Assembly: GCA_028283855.1 (NCBI GenBank)
Contig: JAPWJX010000003.1
Span: forward strand, 434,001 to 498,000
DNA length: 64,000 nt
Reading direction: 5' to 3'
Source of the DNA: Verrucomicrobium sp.
GTDB taxonomy: Bacteria > Verrucomicrobiota > Verrucomicrobiia > Methylacidiphilales > GAS474
The first letter of the stretch is position 1. The number at the start of each line of letters is the position of its first letter. The notes under the pieces are model-generated. The model worked only from the letters and a program-made list of their open reading frames with translations. It was not told the DNA's origin and made no database searches. A program made the position numbers and the translations under genes. Positions 23,015-31,290 of the stretch are shown in pieces.

Positions 23015-23494
23015 CTACCGCTCGCGGCCCCGCTCGGACCGGGGGGAGAGCTGGAGCGTTCCCGCGTCGTAGGCGCGGCGCAGGACGATGTCCCCGGCTT
23101 CATTGGCCCGGCGGGTCGCCGCGATCCGGGTGTCCATTTCCCGCGCGACGCCGACAGCGTCCAAAAGAGCGCCCAAGCCCAGGGAGACGCCCATGGCGAC
23201 AAACTCGCGCGTGTTATGCGCCTTCATCGTGACCCCGGCCCACACCAGGCCCAGGCCCGTCACCGTGGCCATGGTCTGATTGAGCCGGACCTGGCCCTCC
23301 AGCTTCTTGGCGTCAGCTTCCTCCGTCTTGCCCTGCGCGCGGAGACGGGAGGACTCGATGTGGGCGTGGACGGACTGGGCCAGGGCCGTCACCGTGCCGA
23401 CGACGGGGACCGCCTTGAGCAGCGCGTGGTAGTAGGGCGCGTACTGCTGGAAGTGAGTCGGCGTCGGTTCCTGGACGGGGGCGGTGGTGCTCAT
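23015..23494 (-). CDS. small-protein family member (159 residues)
   Basis: Unknown function. The clearest family motif is here: HALLKAVPVVGTVTALAQSV (about 23-42), followed by a charged segment (SSRLRAQGKTEEADAKKLEG). A long hydrophobic stretch with glycines comes next (about 76-115: MATVTGLGLVWAGVTMKAHN, FVAMGVSLGLGALLDAVGVA), then a charged tail. A hydrophobic helical hairpin able to insert into a membrane is likely. The ATG at 23492-23494, with AAGGA 5 bases upstream, is preferred over an in-frame ATG 13 codons earlier. There is no cleavable signal peptide. Confidence 0.7.
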   Translation of the reverse strand: MSTTAPVQEPTPTHFQQYAPYYHALLKAVPVVGTVTALAQSVHAHIESSRLRAQGKTEEADAKKLEGQVRLNQTMATVTGLGLVWAGVTMKAHNTREFVAMGVSLGLGALLDAVGVAREMDTRIAATRRANEAGDIVLRRAYDAGTLQLSPRSERGRER

Positions 23495-23521
23495 GTGATC
23501 CTTGGCTCTGGGTTGAAAAGA

Positions 23522-23568
23522 GCCCGGGAACAAGCAAGTACCGGGCCAGCCCCGCCATGTGGCGGGGC
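23522..23568. repeat. tandem hairpins between small-protein genes
   Basis: Two inverted repeats lie in the gap between the 161- and 159-residue genes. GCCCGG (23522-23527) pairs with CCGGGC (23541-23546). GCCCCGCC (23549-23556) pairs with GGCGGGGC (23561-23568) over an ATGT loop. No T tract follows on the minus strand, so they look like RNA structure or processing sites rather than terminators. Confidence 0.5.
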
Positions 23569-23598
23569 CGACCGTGAAAAAACCCGCTTAAACGGCGT

Positions 23599-24084
23599 TT
23601 AGCGCGTCCGTTCCAAGATGGCGGGCAGCGGCGCCGCCACTTCCGGCAGAGACCGGGAGGCCCCCTCCAGGTCGAGGCGGGATTCCTCCCGGCGGATCGG
23701 CCCTTCGTAGAGGAAGGCGTCCGCCCCCTCGCTCACGATGGCCTGCGCCGCCTGGGCGCCCACGAGGACGGTAGCCGCCTCCCCGGGGCCGCCCAGCGCC
23801 CAGGCCGCCGCGGCGGCCGCCAGGGGGATCACCAATTCCAGGGCCTGGCGGCCCTTCGATTTGCCTTGGTCGGCGTAGAGCTCCTGCAGGGCGGCGTGAC
23901 CCTCGGCCTGGGCCTCGGCCGCCTTGGCCAGGCACTCCCGCCGCTGGGAGAGGGCCTTGAGGCAGCTGTAAACCGGCAGGCACTTGAGCCCGATCTGTCC
24001 GGCGATCTCGCCGGAGGTCAGGCGGGGCACGCCGGTTTCGAGCGTTTCGGCCGCGTTATCGTCGTCGCTAAGAAAAAAAGACAT
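23599..24084 (-). CDS. small-protein family member (161 residues)
   Basis: Unknown function. After a short acidic start (SDDDNAAETLE) the motif appears as I-G-L-K-C-L-P37-V-Y. A charged Ala-rich helix follows (about 50-80: ECLAKAAEAQAEGHAALQEL), then a hydrophobic Ala/Gly segment (about 88-115: LELVIPLAAAAAAWALGGPG). The Lys-Cys-[VL]-Pro tetrad is shared with the 251-residue neighbour (LLKCVPLVG). AAGGG sits directly before the ATG. It follows the 251-residue gene by 21 bases, so the two are probably cotranscribed. Confidence 0.65.
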   Translation of the reverse strand: MSFFLSDDDNAAETLETGVPRLTSGEIAGQIGLKCLPVYSCLKALSQRRECLAKAAEAQAEGHAALQELYADQGKSKGRQALELVIPLAAAAAAWALGGPGEAATVLVGAQAAQAIVSEGADAFLYEGPIRREESRLDLEGASRSLPEVAAPLPAILERTR

Positions 24085-24105
24085 CCCTTGGGTTCCCGGT
24101 TGAAG

Positions 24106-24861
24106 TTAGTTGAGGTCGTGCGCGCCGCTGGTGCTCGGGTGGAGGCCCAGCTGGATCAGGCCGCCGTTCTTGTGGCGGGAAGGCCGGATCCGCTCGAAGA
24201 GAGCCTTGCCGTGCTGGAGCGTGCGGCCCGCTTCCAGCGCCTTGCCGACGGCCTTGGGAGCGCCCAGGCCCTTCATGGCGTCGCCCAGGCCGGGGACGTC
24301 TTCCAGGAGGGAGCCCAGGACTTCCTTCTCCGCCAGGCGGGCGGCGGCGTGGGCTTCCTTCGACTTGCCCTCCGCGTAGAGCCGCTCGGCGTTCTTGATC
24401 CGCTTGTCGAAGTTTTCCATCTGCCGCTCGGCCGTCAGCGAGATGCCCCAGCTGGGCAGGATGTATTCGGAAACCCCGTGGTGGAAGGGAAGGCTGGCGT
24501 AGATCGCCACGTTGAAGGCGCCCGCCCCCGCGCGGACGAAGCCCTGCAGGGCGCGCATGCCGACGATGCCCCACTGCCGCTTGCGGGCGGCGACCGCCGC
24601 CTGGCCCATGTTGATCATCCCGTGCGTCACGCCGGTGAGCCCGCCGACCAGCGGCACGCACTTCAGCAGCGCGCCGCCGATGCCGGTTTCGGCCTTCGTT
24701 TCGCCTTGAGCCGGTTCCTCCTTCTTTTCGGAGCCGGGTTCGGGCTCCGGCGCGGCGGCAGGCGCCGCCAGCCGCCGCGGGGCGGCAGGGGAGCCGGCCC
24801 GGTCGGGTATAAGGTTGCCGAAGAAGAGACCTGTCGTGGGGATGGGGGGATTAAGAACCAT
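24106..24861 (-). CDS. small-protein family member, first and longest of the run (251 residues)
   Basis: Unknown function. A Pro/Ala/Glu-rich leader (about 20-58) precedes the motif ALLKCVPLVGGLTGVTHGMI (64-83). Hydrophobic and Gly-rich segments follow (about 100-125: ALQGFVRAGAGAFNVAIYAS). The C-terminal half is charged and helical (NFDKRIKNAERLYAEGKSKE) with a second P-G-x-G (DVPGLGDAMKGLG). There is no signal peptide and no ribosome binding site. A shared 12-base element lies 22 bases upstream of the ATG, so this gene probably heads the operon. Confidence 0.65.
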   Translation of the reverse strand: MVLNPPIPTTGLFFGNLIPDRAGSPAAPRRLAAPAAAPEPEPGSEKKEEPAQGETKAETGIGGALLKCVPLVGGLTGVTHGMINMGQAAVAARKRQWGIVGMRALQGFVRAGAGAFNVAIYASLPFHHGVSEYILPSWGISLTAERQMENFDKRIKNAERLYAEGKSKEAHAAARLAEKEVLGSLLEDVPGLGDAMKGLGAPKAVGKALEAGRTLQHGKALFERIRPSRHKNGGLIQLGLHPSTSGAHDLN

Positions 24862-24883
24862 AGGGGGGTTGGTGCTTATTAAG

Positions 24884-24895
24884 TAATTCGTCTAT
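24884..24895 (-). promoter_or_regulatory. shared upstream element, copy 1 (ATAGnCGAATTA)
   Basis: On the minus strand this reads ATAGACGAATTA, 22 bases upstream of the first gene of the small-protein run. The same 12 bases, with one variable position, precede genes at 36897 (also 22 bases) and 49871. The GAATTA end could be the -10 element of a promoter read by a particular sigma factor. No conserved -35 block is evident. Confidence 0.5.
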
Positions 24896-24909
24896 CCCGG
24901 ATGAGTATT

Positions 24910-24938
24910 TTGACGGATACGCCCTTTCGTATTATTAC
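24910..24938 (+). promoter_or_regulatory. sigma-70-type promoter for the Gfo/Idh gene
   Basis: TTGACG (24910-24915) and TATTAC (24933-24938) are separated by exactly 17 bases, in the 154-base gap upstream of the oxidoreductase gene. The local AT-rich composition supports a promoter. It would give a leader of about 70 bases. Confidence 0.55.
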
Positions 24939-25015
24939 TCTTTGCCGTACCAACCAAATCCTGATGAATTTAGGGTTTTTCCTGTAAGAATCGCACATTT
25001 GGGCCCAATTACCTT

Positions 25016-26179
25016 ATGACCAAAAAGATCCGCATGGGAATGGTGGGGGGAGGGGAGGGCGCCTTCATCGGTGCCGTTCACCGGATGGCCGCCGCGCTGG
25101 ACGGCCAGATCGAATTGGTCGCGGGCGCGTTCAGCTCCGATCCGGCCCGCTCCCGCGCCTCGGGCCGCGCGCTCTTCCTGCCGGAAGAGCGGTGCTACGG
25201 CTCCCACGCGGAGATGTTCGCCGCGGAGGCCGCGCGGCCCGCGGCGGAGCGGATCGAATTCGTCTCCATCGTCACGCCGAATTTCCTCCACTTCCCCGTC
25301 GCCGAAGCCGCGCTGCGCCACGGCTTCCCCGTCCTCTGCGACAAGCCGCTGACCCTCACGCTGGACGAGGCCGTCCGCCTGGCCGCGCTGGTGCGGGAGA
25401 CGGGGCTCCCCTTCGGCCTCACGCACAATTACACCGGCTATCCGATGGTGAAGGAGGCGCGCGCCCGCGTCGCCGCCGGGGACTTGGGCGCGGTGCGGAA
25501 AGTCGTCGCCGCCTATCCGCAGGGCTGGCTGGCCGCGCGGATCGAAGCCGGCGGCCAAAAGCAGGCCGACTGGCGCACCGACCCCGCGCGCGCGGGCCTG
25601 AGCTGCTGCATGGGCGACATCGGCACCCACGCGGAGAACCTGGCCGAATACGTCACCGGCCTCCGGCTGGAGGCGGTCTGCGCCGACCTCGCCACCTTCG
25701 TCCCCGGCCGCCCGCTGGACGACGACGGCAGCGTGCTTCTCCGCTTCCGCGGCAGCGCGCGCGGCGTCCTCCACGCCACCCAGGTGGCGGCGGGGGAGGA
25801 GAACGGCCTTTCCCTCCAGGTCTACGGGGAGAAAGGCTCCCTCCACTGGCGGCACGAGGAGCCGAATAGCCTCACCCTCCTCTGGCCCGACCGGCCCCGG
25901 GAGATCGTCCGCGCGGGCGCGGGCCCGCTCAGCGAGGCGGCCCGCCGCCACACGCGGCTGCCCGCCGGCCATCCGGAGGGATTCCTGGAAGCCTTCGCCA
26001 ACCTTTATCGCAACTTCGCCGCCGCGCTCCGCGCGCGCGCGGCGGGAGAGGCGCCCGATCCCGCGCTCGACTTCCCCGGCGTGGCGGACGGGGTGCGCGG
26101 CATGGCCTTCCTGGAAGCCGTCGTCGCCTCCTCCCTCGGCGAGAAGAAGTGGCAACCGGTCGCCGATCCGCTTAGCTAG
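25016..26179 (+). CDS. Gfo/Idh/MocA family oxidoreductase
   Basis: This 387-residue NAD(P)-dependent sugar dehydrogenase has a Rossmann domain that begins [20 protein letters not shown]. The family's catalytic-region signature is [20 protein letters not shown] (about 110), with the EKP/DKP Lys. The C-terminal alpha/beta substrate domain includes [17 protein letters not shown]. The next gene, 7 bases on, is a TIM-barrel sugar epimerase, and such pairs commonly act in sugar or polyol breakdown (for example inositol-like or keto-sugar pathways). The substrate cannot be told from sequence. It is probably cotranscribed with the following genes from the promoter at about 24.9 kb. Confidence 0.9.
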   Translation: MTKKIRMGMVGGGEGAFIGAVHRMAAALDGQIELVAGAFSSDPARSRASGRALFLPEERCYGSHAEMFAAEAARPAAERIEFVSIVTPNFLHFPVAEAALRHGFPVLCDKPLTLTLDEAVRLAALVRETGLPFGLTHNYTGYPMVKEARARVAAGDLGAVRKVVAAYPQGWLAARIEAGGQKQADWRTDPARAGLSCCMGDIGTHAENLAEYVTGLRLEAVCADLATFVPGRPLDDDGSVLLRFRGSARGVLHATQVAAGEENGLSLQVYGEKGSLHWRHEEPNSLTLLWPDRPREIVRAGAGPLSEAARRHTRLPAGHPEGFLEAFANLYRNFAAALRARAAGEAPDPALDFPGVADGVRGMAFLEAVVASSLGEKKWQPVADPLS

Positions 26180-26186
26180 AGAACCC

Positions 26187-27191
26187 ATGCGCCCCGTCAC
26201 CCTCTTCACCGGCCAGTGGGCCGACCTGCCGCTGGAAACCCTGGCCGCCAAGGCGAAGGCCTTCGGCTACGACGGGCTGGAGCTGGCCTGCTGGGGCGAC
26301 CACTTCAACGTGGGCCGCGCCCTGCGCGAGCCGGGCTACGCCGCCGGGCAGCGGGCGCTCCTGGCCCGGCACGGCCTCCAAGTCCACGCGCTTTCCAACC
26401 ACCTCGTCGGCCAGGCGGTGGCCGACCGGATCGACGCCCGGCACCAGGCGATCCTGCCGCCCCACGTCTGGGGCGACGGCGACCCGGCGGGCGTCCGCCG
26501 CCGCGCGGCGGAGGAAATGATCGCCACCGCCCGGGCGGCCCGCCTCCTGGACGTCCCGGTGGTCAACGGCTTCACCGGCAGCCCGATCTGGCACCTCCTC
26601 TATTCCTTCCCCCCCGTCCCGCCCGCCGCGCTGGAGGAGGGCTTCGCGGAGACGGCCCGCGCGTGGAAGCCGGTCCTCGACGCCTTCCAGGCGGAGGGGA
26701 TCCGCTTCGCCCTGGAAGTCCACCCGACGGAGATCGCCTTCGACACCGCCAGCGCGGCCCGCTTCCTCGACGCCCTCGGCGGCCATCCCGCCTTCGGCTT
26801 CAACTACGACCCGAGCCACCTGGCCTACCAGGGCGTCGACTACCTCGGCTTCCTCGACCGCTTCGCCGGCCGGATCTTCCACGTCCACGTGAAGGACGTG
26901 GCCTGGGGCGCGCCGAACGAGGCGGGCGTCTTCGGCGGCCACCTCCCCTTCGGCGACGCGCGGCGCGCCTGGGACTTCCGCTCGCCGGGCCGGGGCGGCG
27001 TCGACTTCGAGGCGATCCTGCGGCGCCTCAACCGGATGGGCTACGCCGGGCCGCTCTCCGTCGAGTGGGAAGATCCCGGCATGGACCGGGAGCACGGCGC
27101 GGCGGAGGCCGCCGCCTTCGTCCGGCGGCTCGATTTCCCGCCCGCCGCCCAGGCCTTCGACGCCGCCTTCGAAAAGAATGCCAAGCGGTAG
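26187..27191 (+). CDS. sugar phosphate isomerase/epimerase (TIM barrel, AP-endonuclease-2 fold)
   Basis: The 334-residue protein opens [20 protein letters not shown], then [17 protein letters not shown], the typical first strands of the xylose-isomerase-like TIM barrel. Metal-binding residues characteristic of the fold appear in [28 protein letters not shown] and [12 protein letters not shown], with a final Glu in [11 protein letters not shown]. It is likely a cytoplasmic, metal-dependent sugar isomerase or epimerase acting with the Gfo/Idh enzyme just upstream (7-base gap). Its stop overlaps the aroE start by 14 bases. The substrate is unknown. Confidence 0.88.
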   Translation: MRPVTLFTGQWADLPLETLAAKAKAFGYDGLELACWGDHFNVGRALREPGYAAGQRALLARHGLQVHALSNHLVGQAVADRIDARHQAILPPHVWGDGDPAGVRRRAAEEMIATARAARLLDVPVVNGFTGSPIWHLLYSFPPVPPAALEEGFAETARAWKPVLDAFQAEGIRFALEVHPTEIAFDTASAARFLDALGGHPAFGFNYDPSHLAYQGVDYLGFLDRFAGRIFHVHVKDVAWGAPNEAGVFGGHLPFGDARRAWDFRSPGRGGVDFEAILRRLNRMGYAGPLSVEWEDPGMDREHGAAEAAAFVRRLDFPPAAQAFDAAFEKNAKR

Positions 27192-28062
27192 CCTCCTGAC
27201 TCTCGACGCGCTGCGGGCCGAAACGCCCGGCTCCAGCCAGGGCCGGGCCGATTACGCCGTCCTGGGCCACCCCGTCGGCCACTCCCTTTCCCCCCGCATG
27301 CACGCCGCCGCCTTCGCGGAGGCGGGGATCGCCGCCCGCTACGCCGCCCTCGACGCCCCGCCGGAACGGCTGGAGGAAGCGTTGGAACTCCTCGTCGAAA
27401 AAGGCTTCCGGGGCTGGAACGTCACCGTCCCCCACAAGCAGGCCGTCCACGCCTGGCTGGCGGCGCGCGGCACGCTCGCCCCCTCCGCCGTGGAGGCGGG
27501 CGCGGTGAACACCGTCGCGCGCGCGGAGGCGGGGGACCGGCTCACCGGCCACAGCACGGACGGCGCGGGCTGGGAGCGGGCCGTCCGGGAAGCCTTCGGC
27601 CTGGAGCTGCGGGGCCTCGACCTCCTTCTCCTCGGCGCGGGCGGCTCCGGCCTCACCCTGGCCCGCCGGGCCGCCGCCGCCGGGTGCCGGACGCTGCGCG
27701 TCGCCAACCGGAACCCGGAGCGGCTCGACGCCCTGCGCGGTCTTTCCTTCGAGGCTGTGCCCTGGGAGCCCGGCGCCCTGGCGGACGCCGCCGCGGCCAG
27801 CGCGCTGGTCGTCCAGACCACCACCCTCGGCCTTGGCGGAGCGGAAGAGGCGCCCCCCCTGGCCGCCTTTCCCGCCGGGCCCGCCTATTACGACATCGTC
27901 TACGGCGCGGCGCCGACGCCCTTCCTGCGCGCCGCCGACGCCGCCGGGGCGCGGACGGCCGACGGCCGCTCGATGCTCCTTCACCAGGGGGCCCTGGCCT
28001 GGGAGCTTTGGACCGGCCGCCCCGCCCCCCTGGAAACCATGCGCCGCGCCCTCTCTTCATGA
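27178..28062 (+). CDS. aroE: shikimate dehydrogenase
   Basis: This 294-residue enzyme reduces 3-dehydroshikimate to shikimate with NADPH in aromatic amino acid synthesis. The shikimate-binding motif [17 protein letters not shown], the catalytic Lys in [12 protein letters not shown] and the Asp of [12 protein letters not shown] are all present. The nucleotide-binding loop is [20 protein letters not shown], followed by the NRNPER segment typical of NADPH-binding AroE. A short N-terminal extension (about 22 residues) precedes the [11 protein letters not shown] core. It overlaps the epimerase gene by 14 bases and the prepilin peptidase gene by 4 (ATGA), implying translational coupling. Confidence 0.93.
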   Translation: MPSGSLLTLDALRAETPGSSQGRADYAVLGHPVGHSLSPRMHAAAFAEAGIAARYAALDAPPERLEEALELLVEKGFRGWNVTVPHKQAVHAWLAARGTLAPSAVEAGAVNTVARAEAGDRLTGHSTDGAGWERAVREAFGLELRGLDLLLLGAGGSGLTLARRAAAAGCRTLRVANRNPERLDALRGLSFEAVPWEPGALADAAAASALVVQTTTLGLGGAEEAPPLAAFPAGPAYYDIVYGAAPTPFLRAADAAGARTADGRSMLLHQGALAWELWTGRPAPLETMRRALSS

Positions 28063-28910
28063 ACGACCCCCTCCTCTTCCTCTTTCCCCGGCTGGCCGAG
28101 GCGCACGCCGCCGCCCTCCCCATCCTCCTTCTCTATTACGCCGCCGTCGGCGCCTGCCTCGGCTCCTTCCTCAACGTCTGCGTCTATCGGATCCCGCTGG
28201 GCCTCTCCGTCCTCCGCCCGCCCTCCTCCTGCGCCGCCTGCGGGCGGCCGATCCCGATCCGCTACAACATCCCCATCTTCGGCTGGCTTTGGCTCCGGGG
28301 CCAAAGCGCCTGCTGCCGGACGCCGATCGACGCCCGCTATTTCTGGGTGGAGCTCCTTTCCGCGCTCGTCCTCCCCGCCCTCTTCCTGCGCTACGCCTGG
28401 CCGGAGGCCCTGGCTTACGGCTTCTTCTTCTTCCTCCTGGCGGCGGCCAGCCTCATCGACCTGGACCATTTCCTGATCCCCGACCGGATCAGCTGGGGCG
28501 GCATGGCGGCGGGCGTGGCCCTGGGCGCGCTGCTTCCCTCCCTCCACGGGGAGGCGTCCGCGCTGGGCGGCTTCAACGCGGCGCTGCGCGGGGCGTTCTG
28601 GGGCGGCGCGGTCCTGTGGCTCGTCGTCCTGGCAGGCGCGAAGGCGTTCAAGAAAGAGGCGATGGGCCTGGGCGACGTGAAGTTCCTGGCCGCCATCGGC
28701 GCGTTCCTCGGCTGGCGGAGCGTCTTCTTTGTCGTCGCGGTCTCCTCGATCCTCGGCTCCCTCTACGGCCTCCTCATGCTCCTGCGGCGCCGCTCCATCT
28801 GGGGAACGCGCATCCCCTACGGCCCGTTCCTGGCGCTCGCCGCCGCGCTCTGGCTTTTCGGCGGGAAGGAGCTGGCAACGGCCCTGTGGCGGGGCTGGAC
28901 GGTCCGCTAG
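28059..28910 (+). CDS. pilD: prepilin peptidase / N-methyltransferase (A24)
   Basis: This 283-residue polytopic membrane protease cleaves and methylates type IV prepilins or type II secretion pseudopilins. The N-terminal GACLGSFLNVCVYRIPLGLS, the cytoplasmic cysteine domain (CAACGRPI, Cys58/Cys61) and the two catalytic Asp motifs (SLIDLDHFLIPD and GLGDVKFLAAIGAFLGW) are all present. About seven further hydrophobic segments are seen. The second zinc pair is unusual: GQSACCRTPI gives adjacent Cys85/Cys86 where most members have CxxC, with Ser at the third position. Start ATGA overlaps the aroE stop. No pilin gene is in the window. Confidence 0.92.
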   Translation: MNDPLLFLFPRLAEAHAAALPILLLYYAAVGACLGSFLNVCVYRIPLGLSVLRPPSSCAACGRPIPIRYNIPIFGWLWLRGQSACCRTPIDARYFWVELLSALVLPALFLRYAWPEALAYGFFFFLLAAASLIDLDHFLIPDRISWGGMAAGVALGALLPSLHGEASALGGFNAALRGAFWGGAVLWLVVLAGAKAFKKEAMGLGDVKFLAAIGAFLGWRSVFFVVAVSSILGSLYGLLMLLRRRSIWGTRIPYGPFLALAAALWLFGGKELATALWRGWTVR

Positions 28911-29383
28911 GCCAGGGGAGCGGTCCAAACGGCCCCCCGACGCATCGTACCCCGCGATTTCCGGGGGTACCGGGGGGTCAAGGGTTTTGCCGAAAAAAAG
29001 TACGCGGCGGCGGGCTCAATTTTCTTGCGGGGTCCCGTACGATCCTTAGGGTCTCCCCTCCTGCTCATGATGGTTTTTGGAGTCGAGGTTTCGCGCGCAG
29101 TTCGGTCCGAAAAGGACAGCCTCCCTCCCTCTTCCCGCGCCCCGATTTTTCACGAAAAGTACATAAAAACAAAGGGTGTGAATAACTCGGGCTTTTCCCG
29201 CCGCGCGATGGCCGCCTTGTCGGAAAACCGCATCACGCCGATCGCCTTTTTGGGGGCGGCTTGCGGAAATTTAATTGGAAGTCTCTTTCGGAAAATGGGT
29301 TCTGAAAGCTTTTCCGAGTTGGCGCGGCAGGCCGAAAACGGCATCCGCCTTGCTTGGTAAAGAATCCCGGTCGCGAATAAGTT
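28911..29383. other. 473-base region upstream of dnaA with hairpins and a DnaA box
   Basis: No gene is evident. Near the left end, CCCCCCG (28933-28939) pairs with CGGGGGG (28971-28977), enclosing GTACCCC (28947-28953) paired with GGGGTAC (28964-28970). The segment at 28944-28955 can alternatively pair with 29027-29046 (GCGGGG plus TACGAT, with a 5-base bulge), so two exclusive folds are possible. A perfect DnaA box (TGTGAATAA on plus, TTATTCACA on minus) lies at 29177-29185, in an AT-richer stretch. The region probably holds the pilD terminator and the dnaA control region, and may be part of the origin. Confidence 0.5.
29177..29185 (-). promoter_or_regulatory. consensus DnaA box upstream of dnaA
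   Basis: TTATTCACA on the minus strand fits the TTATNCACA consensus at all nine positions. It is about 200 bases before the dnaA start. A near-match (TTACTCACA on minus, 8 of 9) overlaps the dnaA GTG at 29383-29391. DnaA binding here would autoregulate dnaA or contribute to origin function. Confidence 0.55.
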
Positions 29384-30799
29384 GTGAGTAAATCGTCTCC
29401 CGTCCTGCCGCCCAAGGAGTTATGGGCCGCCATCTGCGCCGAGCTTGCGGAGCTGGTTTCGGCCGACGCCGTCACCCGCTGGTTTGCCCCCCTCCACGTG
29501 GAGGCCGTCTCCGGCGCGACGCTCACCCTCCGCGCCACCAACAGCATTTACCAATACTGGGTCGAGGAGAACTACCTGCCCCAGCTCAAGTCGGTCGCCG
29601 GGCGGCTTCTTCAGCAGAAAAATCTTAAGATCAAGTTCGCCGCCCCCGCGGAGTCCGCCGCGCCCAAGGCCTCCCCGGCGGGCCCCGTCGAGTCGGTCCC
29701 CTTGACCGGCTCCCTTTTCCCCGACGACGGCAAGACTCCCGCCGAGTCCCCCCTGGCCCTGGCCGAATCGGCCGCGCCGACCGGCCTGAACCCCCGCCAC
29801 ACCTTCGACCTCTTCGTCGTGGGGCCGAACAACGAGTTCGCCGCCGCCGCCGCCAAGGCCGTCGCCGACGCCCCGGCGCGGAACTTCAACCCCCTCTTCA
29901 TCCACGGCAGCGTGGGCCTGGGCAAGACGCACCTGATGCAGGCCATCGGCAACCAGCTCTCCCAGAAGAAGAAGCACTTTAAGATCAAGTACGTCACCTC
30001 GGAACAGTTCACCAACGAGTTCATCGCCGCCATCCAGCACGGCGACCTGGCGAAGTTCCGCAAGCGCTACCGGCAGGTCGACGCCCTCCTGATCGACGAC
30101 GTCCAGTTCCTGGCCGGCAAGGACCGCTCCCAGGAAGAGTTCTTCCACACCTTCAATTCCCTCTTCGACGGCAGCAAGCAGATCGTCATGACCTGCGACA
30201 GCCCCCCCTCGGAGATCTCCAATATCGAAAAGCGGCTCTCCTCCCGCTTCGAATCCGGCCTGACCGCCGAGATCATGACCCCGGGCATCGAGACCCGGCT
30301 GGCCATCCTCCGGCACAAGATGGCCTCCATGAAGGTCTCCCTGCCGGACGAGATCCTCACCTTCATCGCCGACCGGGTGAAGACGAACATCCGCCGCCTG
30401 GAAGGGGCGCTGACCCGCGTCGGAGCCTACGCCTCCCTCCACGGCCGCGCGCTGACCCTGGCCCAGGCGGAGGTGCTCCTGAAAGACCTTCTCCAGCATG
30501 AGTCGTCCGCCGCCGTCACCATCGACGCCATCCAGCGCCGCGTGGCCGAGGCCTACGACATCCGCCTGGCCGACATGACCAGCAAGCGGCGGCCCGCCCA
30601 CATCGCCCTGCCCCGGATGGTCGCCATGTATCTGAGCCGCCGGCTGACCCGCTGCTCCCTGGTGGAGATTGGCGACGCCTTCGGCGGCCGCGACCACGGC
30701 ACGGTCATCCATGCCCAGAAGACGATCGACGCCAAGCTCACCGCCGACGGGGGCCTGCGCCAGCAGGTCGAGGCCCTGGTGGCGAAGCTTTCCACCTGA
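29384..30799 (+). CDS. dnaA: chromosomal replication initiator protein DnaA
   Basis: This 471-residue AAA+ initiator binds DnaA boxes and opens the origin. Domain I is at about 1-85 (LWAAICAELAELVSADAVTR). A Pro/Ala-rich linker follows, then domain III with Walker A (FIHGSVGLGKTHLMQAIGNQ, about 171-190) and Walker B (LLIDDVQFLAGKDRSQEEFF). Domain IV carries the DNA-binding signature GGRDHGTVIHAQKTID, where Gly replaces the commoner Thr in DHTTV. The start is GTG at 29384, matching the usual N-terminal length. A DnaA-box-like sequence overlaps the start codon, which suggests autoregulation. dnaN follows after a 491-base gap. Confidence 0.97.
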   Translation: MSKSSPVLPPKELWAAICAELAELVSADAVTRWFAPLHVEAVSGATLTLRATNSIYQYWVEENYLPQLKSVAGRLLQQKNLKIKFAAPAESAAPKASPAGPVESVPLTGSLFPDDGKTPAESPLALAESAAPTGLNPRHTFDLFVVGPNNEFAAAAAKAVADAPARNFNPLFIHGSVGLGKTHLMQAIGNQLSQKKKHFKIKYVTSEQFTNEFIAAIQHGDLAKFRKRYRQVDALLIDDVQFLAGKDRSQEEFFHTFNSLFDGSKQIVMTCDSPPSEISNIEKRLSSRFESGLTAEIMTPGIETRLAILRHKMASMKVSLPDEILTFIADRVKTNIRRLEGALTRVGAYASLHGRALTLAQAEVLLKDLLQHESSAAVTIDAIQRRVAEAYDIRLADMTSKRRPAHIALPRMVAMYLSRRLTRCSLVEIGDAFGGRDHGTVIHAQKTIDAKLTADGGLRQQVEALVAKLST

Positions 30800-31290
30800 G
30801 TTCTCCGGGCGCGGCCGGACGCCGCGCGAAGAGGACGTGGGAGGGACGACATCAATCCCACGGCCCCGTGCCGACGCACTCAACTGAGCCGGAACGGCAT
30901 AAGGCGGCCATAAGCCACGCGCCAGCGTGCGCGCAACGCCTCCCGGACAAAGGCTTACAGACGCAAGGGGGGACGGGCGTCCCCCCTTGGATCCCCCTCC
31001 CAGTCGGCCCGGCCCTGGCAGGATGGCCAATCGGTCCGGGTTACTCGCACACGGAGATGTGAAGAACTCCGGGAATGCGCCAATAAGGCCGATAACCGCC
31101 CTCTTTCCCGCGCGCCTCTCTATTCGCTTGCAACTTTTTCACATCTCGGGTGTCCTCTAACCGCGTGATCGGCAGTCCGTTAGGCCAGTTGGGCCACTCA
31201 TTCACACCGTGAAGAAGAAGGAGATCCCTTTACCATTTCAAAATCTCTTCTTAAAACGTGTGCCGTTCTGAATAGGTTCCCCCTTTTTAT
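30800..31290. other. dnaA-dnaN intergenic region, candidate oriC
   Basis: These 491 bases hold no convincing gene. Three 8-of-9 matches to the TTATNCACA DnaA box are visible: 31058-31066 (minus), 31135-31143 (TTTTTCACA) and 31198-31206 (TCATTCACA). The last 60 bases before dnaN are AT-rich for this genome and could be an unwinding element. A GC hairpin with 10-base arms (AAGGGGGGAC pairing with GTCCCCCCTT, 30965-30974 and 30979-30988) may end the dnaA transcript, though no T tract follows. Location between dnaA and dnaN is a common origin site; this remains inference. Confidence 0.5.

Noticed and set aside
22009-24861. Phage or prophage origin for the small-protein run
   Set aside because: No integrase, terminase, capsid, portal, tail or lysis gene is present, and base composition of the run is similar to its neighbours.
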